NCBI GenBank assembly: GCA_000827265.1
Contig: KN834870.1
Location: forward strand, 56,547 to 120,546
Length of the DNA stretch: 64,000 nt
Reading direction: 5' to 3'
From: Collybiopsis luxurians FD-317 M1
Lineage: Eukaryota > Basidiomycota > Agaricomycetes > Agaricales > Omphalotaceae
A model generated the notes under the pieces. It did no database searches. It saw only the letters and a program-made list of their open reading frames with translations, and had not been told where the DNA came from. A program made the position numbers and the translations under genes. Below are positions 34,671-47,058 of this stretch, one piece after another. Positions within the stretch are counted from its first letter, which is position 1. Every line of letters starts with the position of its first letter.

Positions 34671-36210
34671 ATGCGGTATTTCACTTCATTAGCTTGGTTT
34701 GCGGTCTTCAGTGCACGTTTCGCGCACTCTTTTGACTTCCAAGTGGGGACAACTACCCAATGTGACGACCTAACTGTGAACTGGTCCGGTGAGCACAGTA
34801 TCTGAATACACTTGCTCCGAGTTTTTGACATCACATTTAGGAGGGACACCACCTTTCGCTTTGACTGTCGTTGTTGTTCGTGCACTCAACTGTGTTAGTA
34901 AAAAGTTTCACCGTTCCTAACATGACAAGAAATAGCCTGGCGGGGACAACCTTGGATTCAATATCCCTTCAAATGCCTTTCAAAACAACAATGGAGCATT
35001 CAAGACGCAGCTACCAGTCGCCAGTGGCACACAAATCCTTCTCTCCATGTCGGATTCTACTGGACCATTGAGTGGAGGAACTTCTCAGCTTTTGGTGGTG
35101 GGAAGCTCACTGACTGGAGCTACGTGCAACACGACTTTACCCGGTGAGCGGCGGAGGTCATTAATATGCGGTAGTGCAATGCTGATTAGTTTCGTTTTCC
35201 CCTTCTCAGCCAACGACTTCTTTTTCAGCGTCGGCAACTCAACATCTGAATGTGGACCTTATCCTTTTACCCAATTCACTGGGGCAGATCTTCCAATCAC
35301 GATTTTCGTACGTGTTCTAACCGAACCTTTCTTGAATGATATAAACTCGTGTCTATAGTTTTACGTTCCAGGAGGGCATGAATCGTTTGCCATCACCCCA
35401 CCATCCTCAGATTCGTTCACCTGGAACACCAACTTAACCGCTCAAACGCATTTTGTAACGACTATGATAGACTCTCAGAACAGAAGAGGTGGTACAGACG
35501 TTGTGAAAACCGTCTCACCATCCAATGATCAATCATGCATTAACCCCAACGCAATTAGCTCTCCAACATCGACAACTACATCAACGACAACTCCTACTCC
35601 GACACCAACACCAACACCAACACAAAAGTCATCGTCTCTGTCCACAGGCGCTATCGTTGGTATTGCAGTAGGCGCGGTCGCTGTTATTGTCCTACTGGCT
35701 TTACTTGCAATCTGTCTAATCAGACGCCGGAAATCAGGAGGGCAGAGGACTCTGAACATTGATCTGATTGGGGATGAACCTGCCGGAATGTTTGTTCAAG
35801 GGCCACCAGCTGCGATTGGTGTGCCGGGTCCACGTGTGACTTCTCAGCCGGTACTGTCTCAACAATATCTTCCGAACGCGTATCCTGCACCTGTTGCACT
35901 CATGAACCAGCAACATATGGGCTTCAACTCAAACGCGACGTTCCATCCCCCGAGTGCCTCATCCGTTTCCGGACGGGAGAGCTCAAATACAGCGGTGTCA
36001 CATCCAACGTCGAAAGGATCCTCTTCGTCGAAAGCTGCACCATCGAGGAGGTTGGTTGTTCATAGGGATGCTGAGGAGGAGCTGGAGGAGCTGCCACCTG
36101 AGTATTCAGATAGAAGGGCTCCGATTGAGAGCCCTTCTATGCAAGAGATGGGAATGAGTAGTGGCAGCAGCCGTACTCCTGATAGATCGAAAAGTACGAG
36201 GAAAGGTTGA
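34671..36210 (+). CDS. Single-pass (type I) membrane protein with PPEY tail, paralog 2
   Basis: Five exons, 34671-34788, 34841-34893, 34936-35143, 35210-35307 and 35359-36210, join in frame to 442 residues. A signal peptide (about 1-20) is followed by a beta-sandwich-like ectodomain of about 200 residues. It contains TQCDDLTVNWSGGTPPFALT, FNIPSNAF and LLSMSDSTGPLSGGTS, a pattern common in cell-surface proteins of Agaricomycetes. A Thr/Pro stalk of TPTPT repeats leads to one TM helix (TGAIVGIAVGAVAVIVLLAL, about 259-281). The basic RRRK stop-transfer comes next, then a Ser/Pro-rich cytosolic tail with EEELEELPPEYSDRR. The PPEY fits a WW-domain ligand. The function is unknown. A surface sensor or wall-anchored protein controlled by ubiquitin ligases is a guess from architecture. 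Confidence 0.85.
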
Positions 36211-36559
36211 ATGGAGCAGATCTGGTTATGACATTTCGCACTATCTATCTTGAATTATATTCATCTAATCGCATTGCACAACGCTTCATCGTTCACCATT
36301 GTGGTACTATCTATATATTATCAATTTCCCCATTGCTGCCCTTCGTCGCGGCTGTATAAAATTACTGTTCTGCAACGCGTCAGTGATAACTCACGCCGCA
36401 CCCCCAAGACCCACTTTTCTTTTAATATATGGGTGCGAAGCTGCCTGGAGGCCAGTTGAAGGTATTTCGTACCCTAGCGCCCCGATTAACCTATCCCATG
36501 CCCCAGAGTTCTATTCTATTTGCCTCCGAACGACTTGGTGCCCCTATTCCATCTTGAAT
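36211..36559. other. Intergenic, promoter of the caspase-like gene
   Basis: No gene. The frame of the next gene is open upstream of its ATG, but the upstream residues look non-coding (stretches such as MWYYLYIINF read from AT-rich DNA). Confidence 0.5.
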
Positions 36560-37915
36560 ATGGCAAAGTTGCATTCGATAATTCTCCTTGGATCCTCCTC
36601 TCCGAGAGATAGTGGCATGTTGGCTGATTTCAGCAGGCTTGCTTGGGCCACTGCTAGAGCCGACGACTCGGGAAAAGGCGACACAATTTTTCTAGCCCCT
36701 CTTTCTCCTCAACGGTATAATGATTCGTCTGAACGAGGATGCCTACTAGGCCTGGACGGACTACCTAGACTACTTCTACCCCACCCGGATAATCCACAAA
36801 TTATCCCTGAGCCAATTGAGCTCAAGACCCTATTTCTCAAATACCTCGCAGGAATTGCGCAGAACATGGGGGTTCACGATGACCTCTTCCTGGCGTTCTC
36901 ATCCCATATTCGAGAGAATGACGGTGGTATTCTCATAGGAGATCCCTTCTCATCGGACGATTCCTCAAAATGTTGTTACATAACTGTCCCCGAGGTTGAA
37001 ACTGCTCTCGAGCGCAAGCCTAACTCAGCACGAGTTGTTATCCGGGTCGACTCACGCCAGGCGGTACATTGGACGAGGAAGACGAAATGGGATACGCATG
37101 CAGCAAAACCCACACATCATCCTTACGTTGACGACCCTCAAAATTCTCTTCCCCTTCCAACATTCAGCCCATCGTCCTTGGACGAACTGGAGCTTCTTTC
37201 TCCTTCGGAACTTTCTCGAGGACCGAGTTGTACGACGGCATCCTCAGTATCTGCATTTCATGAGCTGCCAAAGCATCCCCAGTCCCCAAATCGGCTACAG
37301 ATTCTTAGAACCAAATTCACCCCCGCCGTCTCATCCTGTCCCTACCCTAACTCCCCCACAGTAGACGGAGTTCTGATAATAATCCGTCGACCAAAACCCA
37401 ACTCGGAGGGTATCTTGCTTCACTCCATCTCTTATCACGAGTACATACTCTTCCTCGCAGAATCTTTACAAGCCACGGGCGTGTGGACCGGAGGGCGGCG
37501 AGATCAGATGAATATCCCCGCAAACGCGTATACAAGGGATATTCTCAAGCAAAGAAGGGGAGAGTCTGCTATATCGGAGTTGTGGGATATTTTGGAAACA
37601 ACAGATCCATGTAAATACGAAGGAATGTCGCTTAGTTGGAACACGACGGTACCTCATGCGTTTGTTGAAACTTGGTTAGAATGTGGTGGTCCGGATTATA
37701 GACTTGAGGACCTGGTATCGGCACGGATGAAGGTGAAGGAATGGATAAAGAGGGTGGGGCAAGCTGAGCCGGAGGTAGTCTGCCCGTGCAAGGAACACCT
37801 AGTTCTAACCAGAGAGGAATATCGGGAGCGACTCCGGATGCATCAGACGAAAGAGTTCATCCTCGGGGAAGATTTGGTTGATTTGAATCGTACCTTGAAC
37901 TTGTCCTTCACGTAG
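36560..37915 (+). CDS. Caspase/legumain-like (clan CD) fold protein, probable pseudoenzyme
   Basis: Single exon, 451 residues. The ATG at 36560 opens a hydrophobic strand (LHSIILLGSSSP) typical of the first strand of the caspase-like fold. Further on, DDLFLAFSSHIRENDGGILI matches the strand that carries the catalytic His (usual pattern FSGHG..DG.L.IG). ARVVIRVDSRQAVHW lies where family members have the catalytic Cys strand (pattern V.ST.CFSG.W). His is present but the following Gly is replaced by Ile, and no Cys sits at the nucleophile position, so proteolysis is unlikely. The C-terminal 150 residues (ILLHSISYHEYILFLAESLQ, then NTTVPHAFVETWLECGGP and EWIKR) recur in the relic at 5047-5190. 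The fold assignment is by motif pattern only; the alternative is an unrelated lineage-specific protein. Confidence 0.7.
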   Translation: MAKLHSIILLGSSSPRDSGMLADFSRLAWATARADDSGKGDTIFLAPLSPQRYNDSSERGCLLGLDGLPRLLLPHPDNPQIIPEPIELKTLFLKYLAGIAQNMGVHDDLFLAFSSHIRENDGGILIGDPFSSDDSSKCCYITVPEVETALERKPNSARVVIRVDSRQAVHWTRKTKWDTHAAKPTHHPYVDDPQNSLPLPTFSPSSLDELELLSPSELSRGPSCTTASSVSAFHELPKHPQSPNRLQILRTKFTPAVSSCPYPNSPTVDGVLIIIRRPKPNSEGILLHSISYHEYILFLAESLQATGVWTGGRRDQMNIPANAYTRDILKQRRGESAISELWDILETTDPCKYEGMSLSWNTTVPHAFVETWLECGGPDYRLEDLVSARMKVKEWIKRVGQAEPEVVCPCKEHLVLTREEYRERLRMHQTKEFILGEDLVDLNRTLNLSFT

Positions 37916-38345
37916 GGCTTTCGAGGTGTCGATTTTCACTTCCTCCATGTTTTACGCACATAGTCAATTTACTCGTTGTTGTATTATATAGTCCCCGATA
38001 TGAATATTGTGATTTTTCTGCAACGATGTTTTGGATACATGATTTCAAACTTGAATAGGCTTCGTTGATCTCTAGGTATACAGCTGTAAGCTATTTTACA
38101 ATTGCTTGCTTTCCTCATTCCGTGGGATTGGATACTCTATAACGAGATCCATAAACGTTCCTGGCCAAGCCGTCGAAAAGTACAAGGAGCGCTCATGAAC
38201 CAGACTGATTTCTGAGACTTGAGTTGATATCCAGCAGCTGAGAATGTCATTCTCGAGGTTAAGAAATGTATTTCGTTCCTTCCTAGCTGCGATAAACGAT
38301 GATATGCCAAGCAAACAGCAGAATACAATCACCCTTCATATATCT
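37916..38345. other. Intergenic between convergent genes
   Basis: Shared 3' flank of the convergent caspase-like gene and aminotransferase gene. AT-rich, no gene seen. Confidence 0.5.
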
Positions 38346-39898
38346 TTACAGCTCTGCCACCGGAACGCTCCAATTCTTCCAAACCTCCCTCCCTTCCTGA
38401 ATATCCAAAATCCTCGTCCTAAACGCCTTCGCAATGGGACCCAACCCGCCTTCGTGTTCAGCAAAAACAATATCCTCACCCTTAAACCCAATCTTCCCAA
38501 TTGACGCAATCACAACCGCCGTCCCAGCACCGAAAGCTTCCAAAAGTTTTCCCCCGGCATGCCACTGCTGCAGATCGGGAATGGTGATGATTCGTTCTTG
38601 GACGTGAAGGCGAAGAGAAGCGGGGATGTCAGGAAGAGTGGTTTCGCCGGCTGTGTGAGCTTTGCCGAGGGCCAGGACAGAGTCTCGAGTGACGCCTGGG
38701 AGAATTGTCCCGTCCAGCGGGGGAGTAAGGAGGTCGATATCTTGGTAGGACACAGAATGTTTGCTTAGATATCTCCACCAACAGTCAAGGTTTCCTCGAT
38801 CAAAGACTCACCTCCGTCCTCTCGTTTAACGGCAACGAAAACGTTCATAGCGCCCGCTTCAGTAACTTTTAAATCATCACCCAACAACCACAAAATCTGT
38901 TCGTATCCTTGTTTCTGTGCTACTCGAAGAGGGAGGAACCCAGGAGAGTAGTTGAGTGCGACTTTGTGTCCGCCCGTACCACCTGGCCATGCACGAACGG
39001 TTTCAGAGACCGCGAGTGCGGATATCGGTTTGACGCCAGAACGGAAGTAGGGGCCTACGGGTGAGAGCATAATACAAAGCGTAGCATGGTCTGACGGGGC
39101 GACAGCCAAACCTGTTATGACAGAAAATCTGTTAGGCGAAAACTCGATACGCTCGGCAAATACACCACGTACCCATGCGAGTGCCCATGATTGTGGGGCG
39201 TACGTATAAGCTGTATCCAGTGAACAACGGAATCCATCTCCGATCGATAGTGATAAGCTGCCTGATGAGAGCAAGGACCTGATCCGTATTGAAGGGCTGC
39301 AGATCAATCCGCACTTTGAGTGGACAAACAGGACGCCTTTAAAAATACCCACCGGAAGCGCCATACGTTCAGCTGACCTCGCTAAGCGAGCCATGTTCAT
39401 ATCCGGTCTGAACAGACGTGGCTCGCCGTCGGATCCAATATATGCCTTAATATCGATAACATCAGGATCAAGAGTAAGTATTTTGAGGACATGGCGCGTG
39501 CACACTACCTTCATGCCCTCGAATACAGTATTACCGTATTGAATACAGCTACTCGCAGGGTCGATGCTCAGAGGACCATGGGGGACGATCCGAGGAGCCG
39601 ACCAGCCTATCTCTGGGTCGAATTCTGCTACCAGCATGTGGTCCGACATTGTCTAGGGAGTATGTTGATGGGTAGAAAGGAGGAGTAAGATTCATACTGA
39701 CTTTACCGAACAACAATGTTTCATGGGGTGGAATTGGTTTAAGGGATTCGGACAAGGTAATCGTGAGTTTTGAAGCCTACGTAGCCAGATATTTATCCTG
39801 TTTTACACAGGTTAAAACTTAATCGTACTCACATCTAAATCTGCGACTCGAGAAACTCCTTCCAGAGTTCCATTTCCTATCGATTTCCACAAAGCCAT
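38346..39898 (-). CDS. BAT: Branched-chain amino acid aminotransferase
   Basis: Seven exons, 39898-39833, 39776-39702, 39652-39509, 39445-39353, 39296-39173, 39111-38812 and 38740-38346, join in frame to 398 residues, the usual size for eukaryotic BCATs. The enzyme interconverts Leu, Ile and Val with their 2-oxo acids, using PLP and glutamate/2-oxoglutarate. Family signatures include YGNTVFEGMK, RPDMNMARLARSAERM, VGPYFRSG, the PLP lysine in GGTGGHKVALNYSPGF (Lys about 217), ILWLLGDDLKVTEAGAMN (Glu about 252) and TPPLDGTILPGVTRDS. The C-terminal part has EAFGAGTAVVIASIGKIGFK. The start ATG gives 22 residues before the first intron and no strongly basic amphipathic presequence, so cytosolic or mitochondrial location is undecided (yeast BAT1/BAT2). 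The model is very secure. Confidence 0.94.
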
Positions 39899-40816
39899 GA
39901 CACAGAGAGAGACGACACGTATGTGCTGGTGGTATACTCGGAAGTTGACGGTTACTGAGAACTTTTCTTTTTCAAACTATAGAAAATCTGAAGGCGTGTT
40001 GGTGGGAGAATTCATATTCCTTGGTACGTGACTTTAATTTCAACTTGCGGTCATTCTCAGGTGCTTCATACAAGCTTTAAATTGGTTTAATGGCTTCTTG
40101 ACGTCTGAAAGGTGGGCCGAGTAGATTAACCAAGTTCGGGAGGAAATGCAGTCAAACGAGATAGTGGTCTTGGCCCTATTGAAACGTATTCATGTTGCTT
40201 GGAACATGAAAAATTTTGAGCCACGTCAGGTTGAGCGGAAGGTCTTTCGATTCGACGCTGTTGGTTCGTTGCTGGAGAAGGCGAGAATCTTTAGCGCCCA
40301 CAGTAATAGCAACGGAGTTCTGGGCGCTTCCGGTTTTGATAACTTGACCTCGGCCGTCTCTAACTTTGATGTTGGATGAGGCTGTATCGTTTCTGTAGAT
40401 TTTCTTTTGCTCATTTTCTTTCCTCACTTCCCCCTTTCGTTTTTAGTAACGCGTTCTTTTGGAAATCATCAAAACTAGACCGAATCAAGTCTGAAAGTTT
40501 GAGCTGAAAGCCAGTTTCTAGTATTCAAATAACGAGGACAGTAAAGCTGCCAACTGTGGCAAGGTACTAGTCAACCCACAGTCAAAAAAATTGGAATAGA
40601 GTGCCTTATGACTATTTTGTTGCTTCATTTTGAAATTTGGGCTATTTGAACAGTGGTTGATTTGCAGCACAGTCGGCACCTAAAGTTCATTAAAAACATT
40701 CGCACTATGCCGGAGCTCTCTCTCTGCTCTAATCTTATTCTCTCCTAAGTCCTCCTTCAATGCTAGAGAATTATAAATTAATCTACATTAATAGACTACT
40801 GTACATTATGATTCAT
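39899..40816. other. Intergenic
   Basis: A 62-codon minus-strand open frame (40226-40414, starting MSKRKSTETI) and an overlapping plus-strand frame (40146-40379) are present. Neither has independent support. Nothing else seen. Confidence 0.35.
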
Positions 40817-43800
40817 TTAAGATCCCGGAAATTCGTCTCCTTGCTCTCCATCCTGACTCGGAGCCTGATATTCTGGCGGAGGCTCATCATATTCACCCCT
40901 CAACATCCGCATCTCCTCCACCTCTCGCCTCAAATTCTCCATCTCCCCTACCTCCCTCCTCAGAATCTCTACCTCCCCTCTCAGGTCAGCATCAACATCC
41001 GGCGAACTAGTTTCGCCCTGACCTGCTACAGTGGTCGCTGAATCTTGCCGACCTGGTTCACTATTGATAGCAGTACTGGTGCGGCTGACACTCTTGTTGC
41101 TATTCAATGTAACCTTTCTGGAGGTAGGAACTTCGTGCCCGTGAAGTATGGAACCTGTCAGACCAGCAGGCTCTTGGTGAGGCTGGGCCCCAGTAACTTT
41201 CTGTGCGGGAATCAGACCCCGACCGCCCCCACGAACTCGAGTCATTTCATGAGCCTCAGTTCCATCATGAACAAATGGATCCAAAGGTGCTTGCGAGGGC
41301 GATCTCTGGTGGCCCTTCTTGAGCTTGAATAGCATAGTAAAGAAGCCCCTAGATGCTGCTTTCTCGAGGTCATGATAGCTCCTCACACGTTTTCTTGCCC
41401 GATGACGGCAGTACAAGAAGACTACTATGACGATGACCATAGTACCACCAACAGCTCCAGAGATCTCTCCAATGTTAGATTTACTCGAGCGGGAGCTCTG
41501 ACTGCCAGCCGGAAGGGAAGTACTGACCGCCTTTCTTGCAAGGCTGGAGGAGTTTGTTTTTGTTAAGCGCAACAAATTTGTCGAAATGGGATACGCTTAC
41601 TTGGGGGCCAGCAGAGCAAACATTGCTCCTTGAGCAGGACTTAGATAGCAGAAAGAGTCTGCTAAAGAATCACTTGCGTTTAAAGTAATGGTTATCCACA
41701 TACCTCACACCACCGCCCAGCAAACTACCATTGGATGCACTATACGTTGTAGGGAACACAGTGTTACTGTTCAGCTGTGTTATAGCCGCAGCATGTACCA
41801 TTGACACCAATGAATCCCTTGTGCTTGAGTTGGTGACAGTTCCAGCAGTGAAAAGTGTCCAGTGGGATTTAGTAATATCTCCTTGATTTCCGTCAAATGG
41901 CAATCCGTACGCTTGAGCTGTGGAAATTATTGATCAGTGATACAATATATTATTGTAAATTCAATTGGCACCTGAGGAGATGGCATTCGAGTACCACAAG
42001 GTTTGCTCGCTGTAGATCTAGACATAGTTATCTGAGTGGTCGAGACTACACAGTTTAAAGCCCATGCCTACAGTATCATCCACGAGATTGAATCCCAGCA
42101 GCTTATCAGGGTACAGATTGTACATCAAACCCCAAGAGTTTGGTGCCCCATATGTGGAAGTCAAATGGTTTGAGGAATTAGCAAGACTGTGCCACTGGGA
42201 TACAAAAGAAGAGGCTAAATTCTACAAGGAGAGCAATTCTGGGTGAGCTTAAGCTAGGGCTATATGTAGAATACGCACGAAGTAGTAGTTGTAATCGTCT
42301 GACTCTCCCACCGCCTGACTAATTTCAGCCATTGACCTGATAGCCAAGATTCCCTTGATAGCCAAATTGGTCATATTGGCATTGCTTGATCCATCGGCAG
42401 ATGTACTGGAAGGAGGAAAGACAAATATCCAATGTCAACGACAGAAAAAACAGCAAATAAGGCTAACCCCTGGCATACAATTCACTTGGCGTCAAAGGAT
42501 GGTCTGAAACCAGAGTATCCGCCCATTTTTTTAAAAGAAAATACTATAGGCCAAAAAAAAGGGGGGCGAACATGTGAGAGCTTGCAATACAGCTTATGAA
42601 GATCCTGTGAAACGTAAATCGAGAACGTACATATGGAGACAGCAACGACCCATCTCCACTAAATGTTGCATGTGCCCACACCATAATTAACATATCGCCG
42701 GTACTTTCCATCCCCGTAGAAGGTGATGGAGTGCTATTCCCAACAGCCATCGGGAAGACATTCCCCAGATCTTCGGCGGCGAAATCTTTGTTATACAATT
42801 CGGACGATTGAAATTGCAAAAGTGGTTTAAGAAGATATCCGGCCCAAGATGCGTTGATGTACAAAATTGCTGGGAAGGCGGCATACATTACGTCAACTGG
42901 GTTTGTTCGTCTTGAAAGAACATACTAAGTTCAGCATATAAATGCGTTTGTAACGTACGCTGCGCTTACTCACCGAGAATTTCCGATATCTTTCATAAAA
43001 ATGAGGATATCAGAGTCATTCACCTGTCCATTTGTATCGGTCCCGACGGTAATTTCCATTCCTGCCATGACTTGTCGCAATGCCAGAGCAACCAAGTCCG
43101 TATAATTGGAAGAAATCTTGCTTGCATCAGATATGATCTGGTCATCCAACTCGATTACGCGCTTTAGAGCACTTGAGGCATCATCCATGAGATCTGAAAA
43201 CTGTGTGACAGGATAAGTAGAGTGAATTCGGGCTGTACGATGAACTGTACCGCTGTCGTCATGTCGGAGTATTTTGTGAAAAAGTACGGTTGGCGAGTTT
43301 GGTTTCCGGCAGTGGTGGTGTACATGATGTCCCTATTTCGGACCAGGCTGATACCCCAAATTACTGGGGGTGAAGTAGATGTGATGTTGCCCAGACTCCG
43401 GCTGAAAGCAAAAACTGGCCAACGGCTGGACGATCCATGCTGCAAGTGTCTAATGTCTGGGAAGAACGGTCAGAGGAAGTGTACACACTCATTAATGGGA
43501 CGGTAATCGGTCACACTTGTCAGATTATTGGACAGTGTACCATCATTAAGGAATGCACTGCGGGTAACGGTATCCACTCCGGCCTGAGAGGCAACACCGC
43601 TTCCCTGGTCGTTGTTGGTCTAGACATTCAGCAACATTGCAACATCAACACGCACCGGGTTTGTAACATGGTAGATCATACCATCCTCTGTCATATTGTT
43701 TGTTTCATCCATATGCATTGAGTTGTCGTAGAGCTGAGCTTGATGATAAATAACTGAACCATTTGTGATAGTTCCCCATCGCAGGTCATTGTTGATGTCA

Positions 43801-44454
43801 TAAGCTACCCATTCTAATTCCCGGAATGAATAAGCCAATACTCTCCTAGTTCAAGATCGGAGATGAAAACTGACCTCCAGTAATGTCCTGGTATACCTGA
43901 ACCGAGTGAGGTTTTCCGTCCGTCGAAGACGCTTCGAAGAAGACATAAGTGAATGGGAAAGATTGTAGCACTAAATCATGAGGCTTGACGCAGATTGGAA
44001 CCAGAAATGCGCTCGGACAAAATCCACACTTACCTCAATTGGACTGAGAAAGGTAACATTTATCGCCATATTTCCTGCTTTCAGGGTGAAGATAGTGCGA
44101 GTGGGAGTTATTTGGTAGCTATCATAAAGTAAAATAGCTGGCGTAGGGCTGCTGAGCCCTGCAGATCTGCCGAGCCAGTTGTACAACTGGCCATCAACTC
44201 GCAGCAATCCAGCCCACCCTAAGATCTAAAATGACTCAGTTCACATGAAAGATTGCGGGAAAAGTTAAACATACATGACCCGTTGTCCAAAAATTAGGCC
44301 ATTCAAAAGAACTCTTGTTCGTCGCCAATGAATAAGGAAAGTAAGCCTGGAAGTAGGGAGACCGGACGGCCAGGGGAATAGCGGGAGGCACAATGGATTG
44401 GCTCAATGCAAGCAGGCAAAGCTGGAGAGCAAGAACAAGGACATAGAGAATCAT
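40817..44454 (-). CDS. gtaA-like: Glutaminase A-like protein with C-terminal TM anchor and PPEY tail
   Basis: About fifteen exons on the minus strand. Secreted fungal glutaminase A hydrolyses glutamine to glutamate and ammonia; that activity is assumed from the family. A signal peptide (MILYVLVLALQLCLLALS) precedes IPLAVRSPYFQAYFPYS. The DUF5127-DUF4965-DUF1793 order is visible from RVDGQLYNWLG, NMAINVTFLSPIE, GSVIYHQAQL, RWPVFAFSRSLGNI, MEITVGTDTNGQ, YAAFPAILYINASWAGYLL, GDMLIMVWAHATFSGDGSLL, NMTNLAIKGILAI, YNLYPDKLLGFNLVDD and SHWTLFTAGTVTNSSTRDSL to SPAQGAMFALLAP. The usual secreted enzyme stops about there. Here a TM helix follows (GEISGAVGGTMVIVIVVFLY), then about 180 cytosolic residues with heptad-like LRREV repeats and EPPPEYQ, ending at 40817. 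Enzyme and membrane anchor are therefore one protein. Two damaged paralogs lie at 15.9-30.3 kb. Confidence 0.88.
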
Positions 44455-47058
44455 GATAGTGAGGTAGTCAAACGCTTGAGGACGTTCCAGAGGTTACTTG
44501 ACAGGAAAAAGAAAAACAAGATGGAGACAAGACCGACGGTCAGATATATCAAGAGCGAGCGGAAACGATAAAAATAAAAATGGTACGGATTAATACTTAC
44601 AACTGAGGAGCGGTATGCAATACCCAGTCCCTTTCTCGGTTCATGTTATGCTCCACTATCTCCAGTCGATGGTGTATGGGTTGGAGTCCGCGGGACCATG
44701 CCGATTAATAGAACTTGTTCTTGCCTTCCTTCTGCCTGTCAACTCAACTTCAAATAATTGTAGAAGTACCGACCATACCGCACAGTCCCAGCGCCCTTGC
44801 TAAAGTACAGCAATTTGAAAGAAATTTGATGCGCTCGACTGGAAATTAATATCTGTGGCCCCCAGACTGGTATTAAGAAGACAAATAACTTCAGTCAACC
44901 GTGTTTGAACAAATGTTCTGTACCGACCTAAGTCATCAGGCAATGACCTATGTACTATATACCGGGCTTTTACAATCTCCTTGGACCTGGTAGGTAAGTT
45001 TCCAATTTAGGCATTCCTTTGATTTCGGATGACAACAACTGTTCTCCGAGGGGAGTCAAAGCTCCGCAACTCGTTCTCATGCATACATTTGCTTGTAGAT
45101 TCGCTATTTGGAGTACGGGGACAACGCTAATGACAAAATGGGCTCAAGAGCAACTTTGGCAGGAAACAGCATTCGGCATGTGCGACAACGGTTCAGCTGC
45201 TTAAGCGCTCAAGTTTAATGAATTGTCGATGAGGCAAAGAGAGCCAAAAGAAAGATTGGTTCATCGAATGAGCTCTGCACTCAAAAGAGCGGCATCAGAG
45301 AGCTGTTAACCGAGCGAATGACAAGTGTACTTGATGCCAGATTTCGGGATAGGTAAAAGAAAGCCGTATGCAGCTTGCGGCTTGTATAATTTCAATACGT
45401 ACTCCTGGAGTACAACAGGCTTGTGATTCGATCAATGAAGAATAGCGGCGACCACGACATTGACAACCAAGCCAGCCTATCCCCTCCTACACACCATCCT
45501 TGCCCTTCGAACTTTCGCTTTCTGCGCAGGTCGTAGTATCTGGCTTCGACAACGCCCCAATAGCTTCAAAGTCGGCGATCGTATTTAACTCCCCGGATGT
45601 TCTCCTCAACACCACTCTGCAGAATCATTTAAGACGCTGTTCAGAGCATCTGGAGAGAGGTGGCAGGATGAAGTGAAGGGAGCAAGATACCAGATGTCAA
45701 GTAGGATTCAGCGGGCGAATATGTCGTATTTGAGGGTAGAACCTGGACACTTGCGGAAGATTCCTTCGTTACCTTGTACGGCCTGGTATCACCTAACTGG
45801 TCGCTTCCGGAACTTGCCTGGACCTGAGAGACGTTTGCGACCTAGTGAGCTGCAAGATGTTGTTCGGCACTATGCCATTTGAGTATACGTAGAACCATTT
45901 TTCGACAAAGCATTGCTTTCGGTATGATTTCAGTAAATACTAAACTGAAAAAAAGTTCCGCGACCAGATAAACTTACGAGTCTGCCTTGGTCACTTAGTG
46001 ATGACCAAACGCCTTGAATTACGCTTTCCATCTTGGTCGACCGCTTGTCTCGCTTGTGAAATCATGTGAAACAGAACGAGCAGAATCTTAAACCTTGAAT
46101 GAATATTGACAAGCACCACTTTCTTAGACAAAGCGGTATTTAGAACATCCAAATTGCACAGTGTAATTTCCAGGCCGAATGTGTATATAGATTTGCATCG
46201 CTGACCTTGACTAGACATAGGTGCCGTCGCCTACACAAAGAATGAGGAAGTTAGGTCACCCCCATCAAGCTCGGGCACGCGGTTCAAAATATTCCCACGG
46301 TCCTGTTCGTATTTACAGCTTTGACTCCAGCGTTCCATTCTCTCCTGACATCTAAATCGCGGAGGAATCGGTAATTTCTAGCCTTATCGCTGTTAATGGT
46401 TCACCCGCTCTTGCTCTAGCAGTTGTGCACCATCTGGAAGGCCGGATTTAATCGATTTAATCATTGAACCAATCCTGTGCAGCCGGAATTCGGTTATTTA
46501 CGGAATGAATACCTGTACACTCTCAGGAAGTTCTGTCCAAAAAACCAAAGAACCTCTCAAGCTCCCTCCAAAATCATCTGACACTCGGTCGAAGCTTCTG
46601 GAAGGGTCTCGAGAGCCAATCTATCGCGCTCCAGATTCATTTGTAAATTGTGGTCTGTGGAAGTTGTAATCTAAGAACCCTCGAATATACGGTACGAATA
46701 AGCCGTAGCCCGGACATTCATCGCTGGGCTGTATTAATCGTCTTCCGGGATTTGGTGAAACATTTCACCCACTTATGCTCTTCATTTTTCCGTACGTTGC
46801 GGCAGTTACTTCCCGTCTCTTTCAATTCTTGAAACACTCCTTATTTGCACTAATCGCCGACTATGAATTTATCCTGCACAGAGAAGTAGGGAGAAGCTTT
46901 CTGACACCTCCCACCCCTCGCCGTCTGCCCTACGCGCTCCTACGGGCTTTGCCTATACGAGTTATACAGTTCGTCAGTGCCCCAGTAAGTATGCGGATGT
47001 TCGATACTCAAAATGGTCATGATGGCATGCGAACGCGTCATTCCATTCAGGCTCCGGA
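44455..47058. other. Stretch without a confident gene
   Basis: About 2.6 kb with scattered open frames of up to about 96 codons (e.g. 46775-47065 plus) and no motif or splice chain. It includes the 5' flank of the glutaminase gene and of the secreted protein to the right. Confidence 0.4.

Noticed and set aside
36299..36559. N-terminal extension of the caspase-like gene
   Set aside because: The frame is open, but the first residues read as translated AT-rich promoter; the ATG at 36560 starts a typical first beta strand.
40146..40427. Overlapping small frames on both strands
   Set aside because: Three frames are open at once over the same bases, so none can be favoured.
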